Source: Pyxicephalus adspersus
Lineage: Eukaryota > Chordata > Amphibia > Anura > Pyxicephalidae
Assembly (NCBI RefSeq): GCF_032062135.1
Contig: NC_092859.1
Location: 109,999,100 to 110,063,099 of the forward strand
Direction of reading: 5' to 3'
DNA: 64,000 bases
Shown here piece by piece: positions 25,801 through 35,742 of the stretch. The notes beneath the pieces were generated by a model, which made no database searches, was not told where the DNA came from, and was given only the letters and a program-made list of their open reading frames with translations. Within the stretch, counting starts at the first letter, position 1; every line of letters starts with the position of its first letter. A program made the position numbers and the translations under genes.

Positions 25801-26436
25801 AAGGTCTATTACGATCAAAACCATGAAAGATGATTTCCAATTGGATAGCATGGCATAGGAAATTTTATTACCATATTCAGCCTGAGGACTGAAAATTACA
25901 GAACAGTGCTGAAAGTTCAAATCTAAATGATAGCGGTGGAGAACTCATCTCAATTCCTAACTGATACATAAGACTTCTGAAGTTTAGTAGCCTATATAAG
26001 GGGAATAGTTGACGAAGTAAAGGGTTAGAAATGAATACTGTGATGTAGCTGAAAGATATTTTTTAATACAATTAGGATTATGTACTTCACTGAGATATCA
26101 ATTAATACCCAGAAGAATGACTGTAAATCCATATGTTTTGATTTTTCTTCAATAGGTCAGTTCCTGTACAATGAAGTTAAAGTCACACAGGTGCCACTGA
26201 GCACAAACAATGGTCATGCAGCAAACCAAACCTCACAAGTTGTTAACATACTGAAGGTTAGAAATCGTTCAGTCCCTGTAATCAGAAAGCAGAGAAAATT
26301 ATACAATGGACTTCACCAGGTGGATTGCTGGTTTGCAAAGAATAATGCAGAGAAACTGATCGATGGGGTATATCAGGATTATTTGTTGCCTCATCTCTTT
26401 GACTGTGGTAAGGATTTAATAACAAATGATGTTTAG
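1602..26436 (+). CDS. ITIH5: ITIH5: inter-alpha-trypsin inhibitor heavy chain 5 (multi-exon, incomplete)
   Basis: Secreted heavy chain of the inter-alpha-trypsin inhibitor family, which binds hyaluronan and stabilises extracellular matrix. Thirteen exon blocks are placed: 1602-1646, 2585-2748, 4905-5003, 5510-5754, 10373-10542, 11480-11596, 16034-16205, 17162-17194 (truncated), 20434-20987, 22694-22747, 23813-23929, 24211-24588 and 26156-26436. Domain order is VIT (first five blocks), vWA (blocks 6-8), a linker, then the ITIH C-terminal domain with DPHF. About 809 codons are present; human ITIH5 is 942 residues, and the shortfall fits a missing signal-peptide exon plus about 90-95 missing vWA codons. 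ITIH5 is preferred over ITIH1-4 because tracts such as [14 protein letters not shown] and [16 protein letters not shown] match it almost word for word. All junctions join in phase except 16205 to 17162. Whether the gene is functional depends on whether that break is real. Confidence 0.93.
1763..1890. repeat. Compound microsatellite (TA)n then (GATA)n
   Basis: About 28 bp of TA repeat (1763-1790), a short spacer, then a GATA/TAGA tetranucleotide tract from about 1807 to 1890 with one interruption (aagga). It lies in the ITIH5 intron just after the 1602-1646 exon and is likely length-polymorphic. Confidence 0.95.
2585..2748 (+). CDS. ITIH5: ITIH5 exon, VIT domain start
   Basis: Acceptor atacag, donor gtaggt after AT (phase 2). 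It encodes [19 protein letters not shown] and continues to NFTM, nearly identical to human ITIH5 and typical of the start of the vault/ITI (VIT) domain. NFT is a possible N-glycosylation sequon. Confidence 0.95.
3005..3075 (-). mobile_element. LINE 3' tail, reverse orientation
   Basis: On the minus strand it reads CAGCGCTGCATAATATGTTGG then CGCTATATAAA and an AAT-type simple tail. The same tail occurs at 6420-6480 and 62340-62410. It is typical of L2/CR1-like LINE 3' ends in amphibians. Confidence 0.6.
3167..3199. mobile_element. Foldback MITE family A, solo end
   Basis: CCAGTCTTGAAGAGC followed by TTTATTAAATCAGGCCC matches only the right end of the family; the rest is missing. Confidence 0.6.
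3649..3866. mobile_element. Foldback MITE family A, copy 2 (full length)
   Basis: Begins GGGCCTGATTAACTAAAGC and ends GCTTTAATAAATCAGGCCCC; arms carry GGCTGGAGAGGATACAC and the inverse GTGTGTCCTCTCCAGTC. The arms pair over most of the element around a GCTAGCAAAT centre. Confidence 0.85.
4905..5003 (+). CDS. ITIH5: ITIH5 exon, VIT domain middle
   Basis: Acceptor tttcag, donor gtaagt. The G at 4905 completes the ATG (M) begun in the previous exon. It reads [12 protein letters not shown] and then a Lys/Asp-rich stretch ending GDRG. This is the least conserved VIT exon by eye, corresponding to the charged EREKKSGDR region of the human protein. Phases agree on both sides. Confidence 0.88.
5510..5754 (+). 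CDS. ITIH5: ITIH5 exon, VIT domain end
   Basis: Acceptor tttacag, donor gtgagt, ending in phase 1. It encodes [19 protein letters not shown] and then [14 protein letters not shown] and [19 protein letters not shown], the distal VIT strands highly conserved in ITIH5. Confidence 0.96.
5990..6470 (+). mobile_element. L2-like LINE, 3' end fragment
   Basis: An eroded frame reads like the C-terminus of an L2-type ORF2 (LWNGLPC, then [15 protein letters not shown]). It is followed by the tail TAGATTGTAAGCTCTTCGGG, a GGTGCTATATAAATA end and an AAT-rich repeat. Frameshifted and non-functional. Confidence 0.75.
6470..6530. repeat. (AAT/ATT)n simple repeat at a LINE tail
   Basis: Runs of AAT, ATT and TAA trinucleotides directly after the LINE 3' end, the usual tail of this element type. 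Confidence 0.9.
8527..8809. mobile_element. MITE with GGGC...TTCACAC inverted ends
   Basis: The left end GGGCTAATTCACAC and right end GGTGTGAACCTGCCC are inverted repeats. The interior carries no transposase frame. Confidence 0.6.
10373..10542 (+). CDS. ITIH5: ITIH5 exon, VIT-vWA connector
   Basis: Acceptor ttatag, donor gtactg. It encodes [20 protein letters not shown], then [20 protein letters not shown] and SIGDIQ, ending in phase 0. It follows a 4.6-kb intron. NQT is a possible glycosylation sequon. Confidence 0.96.
10804..11066. mobile_element. hAT-like repeat, copy 1
   Basis: Begins CAGTGCATTTCAACCAGGG and shares with 31420-31567 the stretch GGCATTCTTCACATTGACCA and the GGATATAGTA...AGCAGGGGTTC region. 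The right end is poorly preserved. Confidence 0.6.
11480..11596 (+). CDS. ITIH5: ITIH5 exon, vWA domain start with MIDAS DxSxS
   Basis: Acceptor cttccag, donor gtgaga, phase 0 at both ends (117 bp). It reads [20 protein letters not shown], then [19 protein letters not shown]. The D-T-S-A-S motif is the first part of the metal-ion-dependent adhesion site of von Willebrand A domains. Confidence 0.97.
11597..16033 (+). other. ITIH5 intron inside the vWA-coding part
   Basis: 4.4 kb, AT-rich. Contains the first copy of the exact 95-bp duplication (14832-14926). Otherwise no exon or clear transposon recognised, and no trace of the missing vWA exons. Confidence 0.65.
14832..14926 (+). repeat. 95-bp exact direct repeat, copy A
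   Basis: Starts gtcatgtaaactacaggc and ends aaacagccaagtc; identical to 17067-17161. Flanks differ on both sides (preceded by a T run, followed by aaactaaaa). It lies within an ordinary intron. Confidence 0.97.
16034..16205 (+). CDS. ITIH5: ITIH5 exon, vWA domain middle
   Basis: Acceptor tttgcag, donor gtaata. It reads [20 protein letters not shown], then [14 protein letters not shown] and FGLTPTGG, ending one base into a codon. In the human protein this is followed by the TDING segment and the LTDG loop, which supply the remaining MIDAS residues. Neither is present downstream. Confidence 0.96.
16206..17066 (+). other. ITIH5 intronic sequence before the break
   Basis: No exon found although one or more vWA exons are expected. 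Short open frames on both strands show no similarity to the missing TDING or LTDG segments. Confidence 0.6.
17067..17161 (+). repeat. 95-bp exact direct repeat, copy B, abutting a truncated exon
   Basis: Identical to 14832-14926, 2235 bp downstream. Its right edge runs without a splice acceptor straight into the codons [10 protein letters not shown] of ITIH5, so the junction is chimeric relative to the expected gene. Confidence 0.97.
17162..17194 (+). pseudogene. ITIH5: ITIH5 exon remnant: 3' end of the last vWA exon, 5' part missing
   Basis: The last 33 bp of an exon: codons for [10 protein letters not shown] plus two bases of a glycine codon, followed by a good donor (gtatgt). They match human EEEDAGSQLIG and join in phase to [10 protein letters not shown] at 20434. 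Immediately 5' there is no acceptor and no homologous coding sequence. Instead the 95-bp duplicate of intron sequence (17067-17161) abuts the codons. About 90-95 codons expected between here and 16205 are absent. Splicing around the remnant (16205 to 20434) would shift the frame, because one base plus one base leaves an incomplete codon. Confidence 0.88.
17520..17868. mobile_element. Inverted-repeat element with CGCGTTTC and CTTCCTCAGG motifs
   Basis: Arms 17599-17627 and 17840-17868 are inverted copies (27 of 29 match; GGTTACAATGCCAAA core). Just to the left, AAACGCGTTTCACAGCC followed by CTTCCTCAGG resembles AACGCGTTTCGC...CTCCTCAGG at 24989-25035. Confidence 0.6.
18465..18715 (-). repeat. 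GC-richer interspersed repeat with a terminal hairpin
   Basis: AGTGTGGCTC (18470) and GAGCCACACT (to 18523) form a hairpin; the far end reads AAACCGCCAGGGAGGTC. The composition (several CpGs) stands out from the surrounding AT-rich intron. I take it for a dispersed amphibian element. Confidence 0.55.
20434..20987 (+). CDS. ITIH5: ITIH5 exon, post-vWA region
   Basis: A 554-bp exon, acceptor atttcag, donor gtaata. It encodes [18 protein letters not shown], then [21 protein letters not shown] and [16 protein letters not shown], ending GRKVTK in phase 1. NGS and NKS are possible glycosylation sequons. The stretch around SDIRI and the IERLW helix is conserved in the family; the last 60 or so residues are more divergent. 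Confidence 0.96.
20988..22693 (+). other. ITIH5 intron with a probable degenerate interspersed repeat
   Basis: 21290-22090 is less AT-rich, with repeated GGTCA/GGTCAGA words and runs of short purine-rich segments, suggesting an old retroelement fragment. No coding frame or LTR could be defined. The rest shows nothing recognisable. Confidence 0.4.
22694..22747 (+). CDS. ITIH5: ITIH5 short linker exon
   Basis: A 54-bp exon, acceptor taatag, donor gtaaat. It reads [18 protein letters not shown], a Pro/Lys-rich linker whose MSKT corresponds to ISKTS just before DGDPHF in human. Assigned from phase (1 in, 1 out), splice signals and position. Confidence 0.75.
22748..23812 (+). other. ITIH5 intron, nothing recognised
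   Basis: AT-rich, with homopolymer A runs around 22880-22900. No exon or clear element seen. Confidence 0.6.
23813..23929 (+). CDS. ITIH5: ITIH5 exon with DPHF motif, start of ITIH C-terminal domain
   Basis: Acceptor tctaag, donor gtaaga. It encodes [19 protein letters not shown], then [19 protein letters not shown]. In ITIH1-3 the chain is cleaved in a DPHF motif and the new C-terminal Asp is esterified to chondroitin sulfate. The motif is intact here, so the site is present; whether ITIH5 is processed this way is not shown by sequence. Confidence 0.96.
24211..24588 (+). CDS. ITIH5: ITIH5 exon, ITIH C-terminal domain
   Basis: Acceptor ttcaag, donor gtaggt. It encodes [20 protein letters not shown], then a run through [38 protein letters not shown] and HHLGFYI-like [16 protein letters not shown], ending HGLL. 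Very close to human ITIH5. Phase 1 at both ends. Confidence 0.97.
24989..25038. repeat. CGCGTTTCG motif and perfect 19-bp palindrome
   Basis: CAACGCGTTTCGC is followed by AGATCTCCTCAGGAGATCT (25020-25038), a perfect palindrome around a single C. It resembles the motif pair at 17549-17580, suggesting fragments of one repeat family. Confidence 0.5.
25153..26041. mobile_element. 889-bp element or foldback with 124-bp inverted arms
   Basis: The left arm (25153-25276) begins ACAGTATTCATTTCTAA and ends CATTTAGATTTG; the right arm (25918-26041) is its reverse complement with roughly 90% identity by eye. The ~640-bp interior has no transposase frame. It could be a MITE or a structure-forming intron sequence. 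Confidence 0.75.
26156..26436 (+). CDS. ITIH5: ITIH5 terminal coding exon and stop
   Basis: Acceptor caatag. It encodes [14 protein letters not shown], then [30 protein letters not shown] and [14 protein letters not shown], ending LITNDV and TAG at 26434-26436. NQT and NRS are possible glycosylation sequons. The last dozen residues differ from human. No convincing polyadenylation signal is close; AATAAA at 27796-27801 is the first clear one I noticed downstream. Confidence 0.95.
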
Positions 26437-29400
26437 AACAAGAATAGCATAAGAAACATTCCGCCTATACCATATGTGCGAAAACTAAAAGAAGAGGACC
26501 TCAACAGATGTATTTGGTATAGTACAGTATATCAATATTTGGACATTGGGTCACAGTAGATGGCTGTGCCAACTTTTCTTGGAAATTATTTTAGATGGAC
26601 ATATATCTATATTTCCTGCGATGTCATAGTTTTATACATTCTTATCAGCACATAGATATATCTATAACAGAAGTACATTTTATATAAAATTGTATTTTTA
26701 CCATGTGTGTACTATTTTTCAATCGGTCCCACCAAAGGATGCATCGGTTATCAAACTGTTTGATTTACTAACTTTACACTTGTCTATAATATGCTCTCTT
26801 CAGAAGAGTTTAGATTGAAGACTACTGGGCTAAAGAAAAGTCAATCTTTCCTTCACCTTAATTGGATCTGTACCTGTCTTTATTTTCACTTTGCAAATGA
26901 GGACCCCATAGATTTCTTTATCAAAGAGATAGGATCAAAGAGATAGGAAATTCTTGTGAGGTACAGAGAAATCTTTTCATGACTTGAGATAATAGTGTGC
27001 TCCCTGGGGTGCTTCTGTTTGGTGCAAATGAAAGGTTCCAAAGTAGTATTGTTATTCATCAGATTTCATGTTTCATTATGTGATGTGCAGTATGCGATGC
27101 GGTAAATATATAGTACTTGGATGCCTATGTATTTTTCATGTTAATTTAGTGTAAATTAGTATTTAAATTGCAAGCACTGACACTCCTTTTTACTACATAT
27201 TACGCACATCCATATACTGTATATGTCCTAAAATAAGTCAGCAAAATAAGACATAGCTTACAAAATCTCATGACAAGCATGGTAAGGATATCTATTACTT
27301 CACTCAGTCAAACTACATGCATATATACATACATAACACCAAAATATAATATTTTCATAACAGTTATCTCATGTTTTCTGACCTTCCTATTACATACAAA
27401 ATATAACAAAACAAAATTAGTAATTTTTTGTGCCAAGGTTGTTGGATGCGACCCAACCATCCCCAGCATGTACTCTGAAATGAATGCAGCCACCGGTGGT
27501 GCAGATTTCCTTGGTTTTTAAGTTTTTTTACTATCTGATATTGCACCCTAATCTACACCCTATCCATGATCATTCCCCTGTTAAATAATCTATAATTTCA
27601 TCTATTAAATGTAATAACTATTGTAATACCCAGATGCATCTCCCAGTTGAACATGTAGGAGTATTGATATAATAATCCATGAAGAGACCCTGTCACCATG
27701 CTGTTAATATCAGTAAAATCTTTCTATAACTTTAAAAATCTTGTTTCATACATTTATTCTCTCTGTCATCGGTGCTATTATAAACAGGCTTTTTTAATAA
27801 AATGTAAAAATAGCATTGACTAAATGATTTTAGAACATGATAAAGCTGGTTTAAAAGATATATTATGCACAATGATTTGCCCTAATATACTTTTATGATG
27901 CGTGAAGTGATAGAAAATTTTTGGGGCTATACCATCACTTTTTAAATATGAACTATAATAGTGGTGCCAGCTTACTTTGGAAAGAAATGCAACCCCTGAA
28001 TTAAGCAAAGGGTTGCACATGCTTTTTCAGTAAATGTAATGCCACTGAAAGGCGTCATAGACTGCAGACATGCAACAGACAATGGTTCGGAACTATGAAC
28101 ATGTTAAATGAGTTAATGGAAACTGGAGAAATTCTTAAGGAGTGTCATAGGTTGGAGACACATTACATAGGTTTACTAGGAATCATTGCTATTAAGAAAC
28201 TCTTTCTTCAACGTTCACACTTTTTACATTTTACACTTTTACACTTTTTTTCTGAAAAATAGTGAAAAAGAATGGAATGTACAGAAAATAGTATAGTGTT
28301 AAAGAAATAAACCTAACCATTTATTTACCTAATGTCAGTCTATAGACACATTTTTATAAACTGTTTAAGAAAGCATCAGAGAACATTGTCTGCAGGACCC
28401 TAAGGGCTGCTTAAGGAACATGGTGTGGGGCCTAGCATCATTGATCTATAGGCTGTTCAGTTTCCAATGTGAAATAACCTGACTTTGACAGGCAAACCTT
28501 TGGGTTTTAATTATTTTTAAATGTTGGCTAGCTAGATTTTTTTATTACTTTATACTGAAAACACAGTACCCCTGCAGGTCCTCTGGCTCTGGCAGCTCTA
28601 CTTGCCCAGAAACACATAGGATTACCAGCCAGCTCCAAGAGGTGCGGGTGTATAAAGATGTCACCTCTTCATTCAATCGCACTAGTAAAAACAGGAATTA
28701 TTATCCATGCGGTGTCTAGGCGAAGATATACAACTTTTTATTGTAATCCAGTAAGACATACTGACCACCCACTAAGAGTGTTGGAATGTGGTGTTGATAG
28801 TCAACATTACATGAAGAGTGCGTGCCCACTTAAGTATCGTGCTTAGATTTCAAATATTGTTATACATTTTTAGGTATGGTTTTGTAATTACAAACATTGG
28901 CCAGTATAAGTAAGAAATCTAGGAATACCAATGCAAATATGCTAGAAACATTTGAATCTTTAAAATAAAATCCAAAGAAATCTTAAAATGTATACCTTAT
29001 GCATAGAGTTTATTAGTGTCGGCATACTGGTTCCTTGCTTTAAGGTCAGCTAAACAAGTTTACAGTGTACCTGATCTCCAGATGACCCCGGAAAGTCACA
29101 ATCCAAAGATACTTTATTCCCACTTTTCGCTTGTAGACATTGATGGTAGACTACAGGTAGGCAGTGGAATCAATCAAAACTAAATGAGTGCCTGTGAACA
29201 TTTTAATTGATAAAGTAATGATTTTTAATAATTAAGATAATTATATATGAAGGCTTCCACTGCTAACTTCTCAGTCTGATAATGCCAGTCCATTGGTTAT
29301 CAAGCGGATTTAAAATGCTGGAATAAATTTAGAGCCACATTCCCAGGGAAACAGATGTGGATCAGGAATTCTAACATTCTGAATGAGGGAGCAAATATCT

Positions 29401-30168
29401 TCCACATACAATATCAACAATATATCCTTATGGGATAACAATTCAAGGCAGCCCGAATCTATAAAGCCTCAAAACTCACAAAAAACCTAAAGATACAGGG
29501 GTACTTCCAAGGACACCAATTGTTAGGAAGTGGTTTTTACACATCTCTTTTACTGTCTAAATGTGATTTGAGGATTATGTGTTGATACAGAGAAAGATTA
29601 CCTATATCAGCTTTATTTAACCATTATGTCAAAAATGAGCCTGTGCCTAGGGAAGCAGGGTAAGAGGGCACAGAACCAAACTTTAAAACTGTACAAACAA
29701 TAAAACTGGTAATTTTGCTTTGCCTTTTGCAACCTCTGGAAATTTGTAGCTCCAAAAAAAACTATAGTTTAGGAAAAATGAAGTTTTTTGTTTATTGTTG
29801 GTCTGCACAATCAATAATACTCCTTTGCTCAATATAACATTGTTTTTGCTAAAAATATTTCTTTGATACAATGGACAGTACCATTTAAATGGTCCGAGTG
29901 TACCATAATGTCCAAATGTGACTTAGTCTGGTGCTTTTACTGAATGGTAGACATTTTCTTTTCAAAATATTTTGAGGCTTACAACACGTAGTTTTGAAAT
30001 TAGGTTTCTGCTAAACAAAGAAAGAGTATAAAAGCACATAGTAAAGAAAAGAATTAAGGAACAGAACAGGAAGGAAAGAGCAAAGAAAAAGTGAAAAATG
30101 AGAACAGTGTGAAGAGAAAAATGGACCACATCTGACTGGGATAACCCCAACCCATATTGGGGATGAGC

Positions 30169-30352
30169 TTGATATATTAAAGCTGTTCAAGGCCAGACTT
30201 TCATCAGCAAACCTGGTGATGGATTTCTTAAAATCAGTTGCTTGCAAATGTTTTTAATCCTGAGCCAGAACTATTTCAGGTTTTTTTGGATCACCCAGGT
30301 TCACTGCTGAAATGCGTATCCGCTCCAGTCTAAGACAGCTTTAATAAATGTG
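30169..30352. mobile_element. Foldback MITE family A, copy 3
   Basis: CTTGATATATTAAAGCTG at the left and CAGCTTTAATAAATG at the right, with TTTCATCAGCAAACCTGG and GGATCACCCAGGTTCACTG inside. More diverged than the copy at 3649. Confidence 0.7.
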
Positions 30353-31028
30353 GCGCGGTGTTTGTTAGTAGAGATTCTTTAAAGTCTCTCCTGAGATATA
30401 ATGCCCATGGTTTCATTTTATTTGTGATGCCACTTCTTTATGACTAACATTCTTTAGAGGCACCCCTGTATATTGTTCTTTTGTATAAATCTCTAGATAT
30501 TATGACTGTCCCAACAAGACTTGTAAACTACAGCCTGGCTATAGAGCATTGGCATGTTGACACTTGATGTTCCTGAGTTGGACATTTCCTGACTCTCTTT
30601 GTGTTAAATGATCTAGGATTTAAATAAATGGAGGCAAAAACAAAAGATATTTATTTAACCAGCATTTATTTTTTTTCTAAACAAGACACTGAAGTTCTAA
30701 AATTCAAGTTTTGTTTAAAGAAAACAGAACATAGATGCACTGATGTATGAGTTATTTTACGTAAGATTCATTACAAATGATTGTTTAATTTTCTGAAATA
30801 CCAAAGATTTGTTTTGACATGTAATTTGCGATTTAGGAATTATAAAATATATATTTTTTTTGTTTTTCATGACTGTACTAAAAATATTTGAACAGAGATA
30901 CATTTCTAAATGTTATTTTACAAAATTAAAAAAATAAACTGCAGCTTTGCCTAAAGTGATTCCGTCTGCTTTGGCCATTTTGTCAACACTTTGAGACTTT
31001 GTGAACACTTCGACACTAAAAAGACAAA

Positions 31029-31241
31029 GGCCTGAGCTCTCCAAGGCTGGAGAGAATACACTTTCATCATTGAGGCTGGGTAATCCAGCAAACCTGGAAT
31101 GGATCTGGTCCAGGATTCAAGACATTTGCTAGCAAATAGCAAATGATATAAAAAATATCCATTCCATGTTTTCTGGATCACGCAGCTTCACTTCTGAAAG
31201 TGTATTCTCCCCAGCTTTGGAAAGCTTTCATAAATCAGGGC
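31029..31241. mobile_element. Foldback MITE family A, copy 4
   Basis: GGCCTGAGCTCTCCAAGGC to CTTTCATAAATCAGGGC, with the shared centre CATTTGCTAGCAAATAGC. The centre is nearly identical to copy 2. Confidence 0.8.
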
Positions 31242-31419
31242 TTTTGTCTTTTTATCAACACTGATTTATTTTTATTTCTTTGGTTATTTTTTCCCATAAC
31301 ATGGAATTCGGAACCAGAAAATGTTGGTGATACTTTAAAAGTGATAAATATAGAAAAATTGAGCAATTTCTCCGAGGTCAATTTAACTAATACCAATGAT
31401 CTTTTTGGCTATCTGGAAT

Positions 31420-31567
31420 GGGTGACATTCTTCCCACTGGCCAGCAATGTAAGAGGCATTCTCCACACTGACCACCACACTGTACCTGTGGATATAGCAG
31501 GAGTTCCCTAAAGACCTGAAAGATATTTCACCTGTTCCCTCAATGTTCAAAAGATTAAGAAATGCTG
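31420..31567. mobile_element. hAT-like repeat, copy 2 (3' part)
   Basis: Shares GGCATTCTCCACACTGACCA and GGATATAGCAGGAGTTCCC with 10804-11066 and ends GATTAAGAAATGCTG, an inverted match to the hAT-type left end. The 5' part is missing or diverged. Confidence 0.6.
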
Positions 31568-34405
31568 ATATGGCTTAAATAATAAACTACAGGTTACATT
31601 CAAATTCTATAGTCTAGGTTTTGTCCCCCATCCGCAATGTTCAGTGGGTCCAAAATAGAATTTTATATTCTAATTTTGTTGCTTTGCCTGAAATAAAAAA
31701 AGCAGACAAAACATTTTTACAGTTGTATAATTCTTTCTGTACCCACTGTACTGTATATTACTTTGTTATCTTCAATACTGAGTCAAATTAACAGGCCCCT
31801 GGGGGCAATTTAAAATTTGCTTTGGTCCATTAAGTATACACATAAACTGAAATATGTAATATATTGGCAGCTTATTCTTACTCTAATATATATGCACAAT
31901 ATAAATGTTAAATAGTATACTCCAATCAATCATAAAAGCCCCACATCTATAGCTATATTCCTGACAAAAGTCTAAGATATACCGCATGCTACCAGTCCCT
32001 TATCCATTCCCTACCATACAGGAAATTACAGGAGGCAAAATTTCAAAAAACACTCAGATACATAACAGGAATAAACTGAGTTTTAGTACCTGCCTGGAGT
32101 TTATTTTAATGTATATTTAAGGTCAAAACTTTTTTCTTTCATTGTGTATAGAGCACGAAATGGTTAAATCCCATACAAACAATTTTGACACTTTAAAAAT
32201 AGTACAATATTCTTGCTCAGAGGTAAAATTAACAATACAATCCTGCGTGGTTTCCTAGGGAACATAAACAAAACAGAAATTCCCGAATTTATTTAAATAC
32301 CCCATTCATTTGTGTTCTCAAACAGAAATAACCCTTCTATCCTTCACAGTGGAGCATGGCACCATCTAAAGCTCCGTCAAGATTTGAAGTTGTCTTGGTT
32401 CTGCACAATGATTAGCTATGGCAACAACCATTTCATGGCTTGTAGGTTTGGTTAAGAGGAAATTGGTATTGAGAAACCATAGATCAGTGGGTGTAGTTCT
32501 GCTGTAAACACCTATACAGAAAGGTTTACATAGATTCATTTTAAAAAGTAAGAAGACCATAGGGGCTATGACCACTATTAGCAAAAATTGTACTTTTTTC
32601 TAGAAAAAAATGGTAACAAAAACTTGTATTCAGTGTGTAAAAAATTTTGGTTTCGTCCATATCAAATATTCATATGAATACCTTAGAAATAATATCAATG
32701 CCGTTAGAGTGGTCTACTTTATCTCCCATGTAAAACATGTCCTGCTGTCCACAATATCATTAATAACGGCTTGTCATAAACACAGAGCAAATCATGCAAT
32801 GTGTCCTTCCCCAGGAGATGACAGTACTGATGAGTTTTAGTCATGCAGATCCTAAAAAAATCTTTAGGGGAGTAAATATGCTTTGTTTTGCTATGTTGAA
32901 AATAGGAATTACCTATCAGTGGATGATGAGTTCAGGAGATTGTAAACTTCAATATTTGGGGAGAACAGATGACTGATAAAGAACAGGTTAAATAGAATTA
33001 GGAATATGAAGAAAACACAAAAATGAGTGTCTGACCACTTCAAAAATATATAATTTTAACCCAAAAGAAAAACAGCTTCTGAGGAGTCTCGTTTTCAAAA
33101 CCTTTTGCAGAAAAAAAGGCAAATGATAATTAGTATAGTAATATAGTAATTAGTATAGTGGGTTTAGATAATGATTATAGGAAAGTAATCATTTAAAAAG
33201 CAAGATGGTTAAGTGTTGTATTACCTATACAGCGTTCAAGGTTTCCTTTAAGTAAGTAATTACATAACAAAATGTGTTCAAGATCAATATATTGTTTAAA
33301 AACATTTGTTAAAACCCCTCCTATGGTGACATAATTTCCTATTTAAAAAAATGTAAAACTTTAAATAATGTAGTGAGCAGCAATCCATTTCCTGGAGGAA
33401 GGAACCATTTATGTTGGAAGCAAGGACCATCCATATCTGCTGATAAACTGACTGTCAACCACCTGGACACCCCAGTTGTGTAAGCATGTTTTACCTGTAT
33501 CTTTAGCAAGAAGGTTGGCTTCCCAGATGACACTGTGAAGATTATATCTGCCCACATTTCACCTATGAGTGAATATCTGTGGTCTAAATGTTAGGAAAAT
33601 GTTCGCCTTTCTTTTTTATGCTTTTCTAGCCCAAGTCAACTGGATAATGTTGGAGCTGTCATTTGACTTGCCTGTTAAAAGACAACAGTGTTCAGTGTTC
33701 AAATGGGACCAATGATTTATTCTGCTTAGAAAATGAACAATAGGTAAAAGTGCAACTTCTTTTGTGCCAAGTGCCTCCGGTTCATTGAACCAGGGAGAAT
33801 GATTCAGGCAGTCTGTCTTTACCTCATATTTTCTTTTTATTAAATTCTTCACCAGACAAGCAAATGATAGGGATCTAATATGTCAAGCTGCAACGATTAA
33901 CTCTTCAAATGCTGTTGATATGTGAAAGTGGGAACTGTAACAAGCCATTTTTGTATTGAATGGAATTGTTTATATTCAATCATGTGATCTTTAGGAAACG
34001 TTTTGGAAGTTTCAGTTAGTTTCTGCTGAAGAAAGTTAACATGCTACAGCTTTAGAAAATTATCAATTATAAAAGAGCTCAACACTAAGGACACTAAAAA
34101 ATACCCAGGCCACTTGACAAGAGACTATAATGGTTTGGGTCAATTTTATTTTTTTAAATTCATATTTTACATAAAAACATTTAATACAAAATGCACCTAA
34201 AACCCTCTGACAAATAAGGAATCTGTTTATAAATGTTTTCACACTAGGTTCACACATTTTTCCAATAAAATCAGGTTAGAAAATGTGTGAATCTCAGGTA
34301 AAAATTGTAAGAATTTTGTGGGAAACTTTTTTTAAGGAGACCCCTAAGGTTTTTCTATTAAGAAAGTGCAGCAGCTAACAGGGTTGATTTAATAAAGAAG
34401 TAGAA

Positions 34406-34666
34406 GTAGAGCATGTTCTTTCTGTAAAGTGAGGTGAAATAAAAATTCACTTTAAAGAGAAACGCAAAGATGTCCAAGAAAAGAAGACACAATTTTTGCT
34501 CATGAATGATAATGTCTGCACAGCCTTGCCCAATTTACTAAGCTCTGAACCTAATTAGGGGAAAGAAGTGAAGATAGTTTGACTTTGGCAAAAATTCTGT
34601 TTTTAAAAAATGTTTACATCTGCAAAGTGAATTTAGACTTCACTTTGCAAAGTGAACATGCTCCAC
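34406..34666. mobile_element. Foldback element with AGCATGTTC arms
   Basis: Arms 34406-34431 and 34641-34666 are inverted copies (21 of 26 match), both carrying GAGCATGTTC and AAAGTG. The interior has no coding sequence. Confidence 0.55.
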
Positions 34667-35742
34667 TTGTTGGCCCAGAAATTGGAGTTGGATTGGTTTA
34701 TGAAAATGTCATGGGTTACATTAAAAATGGTTAGAAGAGCAACAAAAAGTTAGTCACAATGAGCAACCTACTCTCATGAGTGGCATATGGCCTATGGAAT
34801 GATGCTTACGGTTGAAAATTTATAGAGATTTTAGAACACAGCAGAAAGTGAATCGTGTATTACTTTTAGTTGTGTATATGTAAACTAATCATTCATTGTG
34901 TATATGTAAATGTGAGGTTTTTCCCAATTGTTTAAATGGATTTTTAAAAATATTTTTATAAATGTGTTGAAATTTAAATATATTACAGTATTCTAAAGAA
35001 TACCATATACCAAAGAACATATACCACCTTACATCCAGTATAAGTATTAAAAAAATTACTTACTACTAAAACTACTCAAATTCTTGCTCAATAACAATCA
35101 GATTTTATTTCCCTAACAGGAAAACCATTACAACAGAAAAAAAGGCAATCTTGCCTGGAGTGGAAACAGAAAAATTCTATAAGAAAAAATAAACATTTTC
35201 TGCACATAATCCTTTAAACAAAGGGCAAAAACTCTTAAAAATACCAACATAGACTTCATAATAATTATATATTACATGTTATCTGGTTGTTGGAAAACTT
35301 CAGATACATTACAAGATCGCACAAGTTTTTACTGTCATTTTGGGTCATAAGGCATTAATAAAAGAAGACCTTTGTGATTGAAATAATAGTAACTATCCAG
35401 TGCAATTTTCCTGATAGATACCAGATGGTGACAGCAAACACGGAAATGTAAAGATTGCAATAATCAACAAGTAAAGGTGGTTTTTCCAGCCAAACATGTT
35501 ATTATATGTGTTTTGAATAAAGTGGGTAAGATTTAACACTGCCAGTATTTTATTGCTGCCTGTGACTTATAAGGGAGAATTACGATCTCTTCTTGTCCAA
35601 GTGATAGGAAGTGAAAAGGAAATATCTCCAAACAGGCAAATCTCCATAGTAAGAACACAACGAGCAATATATTCCCCACACAGGTTTAGTCAATTTGTAA
35701 ACTTAGCAAAGGTAAAAATAAATATATTGGTTATACACTAAC

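Larger units (their letters stand above)
24589..26155 (+). other. Last ITIH5 intron, with long inverted repeat
   Basis: Contains the CGCGTTTCG/CTCAGG motif region (about 24850-25140) and a pair of 124-bp inverted arms (25153-25276 and 25918-26041). The right arm ends 115 bp before the terminal exon. Confidence 0.7.

Noticed and set aside
1602..26436. Calling the heavy chain ITIH1, 2, 3 or 4
   Set aside because: Long near-identical tracts match ITIH5 specifically, including the [14 protein letters not shown] and EELLQRRLG segments.
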